Assembly (NCBI GenBank): GCA_963775315.1
Contig: CAVZIN010000006.1
Span: 18,740-82,739, forward strand
Length of the DNA stretch: 64,000 nucleotides
Direction: 5' to 3'
Source: CAWGHZ01 sp963775315
Lineage (GTDB): Bacteria; Pseudomonadota; Alphaproteobacteria; MPNO01; DASWLB01
Within the stretch, counting starts at the first letter, position 1; every line of letters starts with the position of its first letter. The notes under the pieces are model-generated. The model was not told where the DNA came from. It ran no database searches and saw only the letters and a list, made by a program, of their open reading frames with translations. The position numbers were made by a program, and so were the translations under genes. Shown one piece after another: positions 63,968 to 64,000 of the stretch.

Positions 63968-64000
63968 TGGCGGGAGCGACGGGGCTCGAACCCGCGACCT
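63968..64000 (-). tRNA. tRNA, 3' end only (identity not readable)
   Basis: Minus-strand sequence has a T-arm (GCGGG-TTCGAGC-CCCGT), then the acceptor 3' strand CGCTCCC, discriminator G and an encoded CCA. The anticodon lies beyond the window, so the amino acid cannot be assigned. Confidence 0.85.

Overview
The window is high-GC DNA from what looks like an alphaproteobacterium with a broad aromatic and organic-acid catabolic repertoire. It carries a type-B ribosomal protein L36, many ATGA/GTGA gene overlaps, LIV-ABC, TRAP and TAXI transporters and a TadD-like TPR lipoprotein. No rRNA or marker gene fixes the genus.

Region 1 (1-6.1 kb) is visibly AT-richer than the rest. It encodes, on the minus strand, a PEP-CTERM/exosortase-associated acyltransferase, a DevBCA-type exporter (FtsX-like permease, MacB-like ATPase, HlyD-like adaptor) and the 5' part of a secreted protein resembling PEP-CTERM substrates. 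That last gene has a near-consensus sigma-54 promoter and two upstream copies of a 17-bp TGT..ACA motif. A decayed IS5-family transposase closes the island. Region 2 (6.3-8.3 kb) is a putative methyltransferase and an intact IS481-family element inserted at CTAG.

Region 3 (8.5-22.3 kb) is mostly housekeeping: ribosomal protein L36, glycolate oxidase glcDEF with a TPR protein, a TPR/SPOR lipoprotein, a ParA / ribbon-helix-helix / small membrane protein triad, a ClC channel, two small ORFs, an MFS exporter, a MAPEG protein and an NMT1-like solute receptor. Region 4 (22.6-28.7 kb) is glutamate synthase gltBD.

Region 5 (28.6-54.1 kb) is a large catabolic block. Minus-strand genes from 47 down to 28.6 kb encode two DctP receptors, a p-hydroxycinnamoyl-CoA hydratase/lyase-like enzyme, an ADP-forming acyl-CoA synthetase, an acyl-CoA dehydrogenase, a MetE-like protein, a complete LIV-type ABC importer, a GMC oxidoreductase, a Rieske oxygenase, an ABM monooxygenase and a TAXI-TRAP system. 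Plus-strand genes add a LigB-type extradiol dioxygenase, a carboxymuconolactone-decarboxylase-family protein, a split thiamine-diphosphate enzyme, an ACMSD/LigW-type amidohydrolase and an SLC13-type permease, with a second MetE-like gene between them on the minus strand. Together these suggest uptake and breakdown of lignin-derived, ferulate- or vanillate-like compounds. The exact substrates cannot be read from the sequence.

Region 6 (54.1-61.1 kb) is a stressosome-type operon: RsbR, RsbS, RsbT, an RsbX-like phosphatase carrying its own RsbT-like ATPase domain, a hybrid histidine kinase with an N-terminal RsbT-like ATPase domain, and a second hybrid kinase. A single-domain response regulator is divergent. 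No sigma factor, anti-sigma or DNA-binding output gene is present, which makes this the most interesting system in the window. Region 7 (61.1-64 kb) has an HsaA-type flavin monooxygenase-like protein, an enol-lactonase-like hydrolase, an arylmalonate decarboxylase homologue and the 3' end of a tRNA gene.
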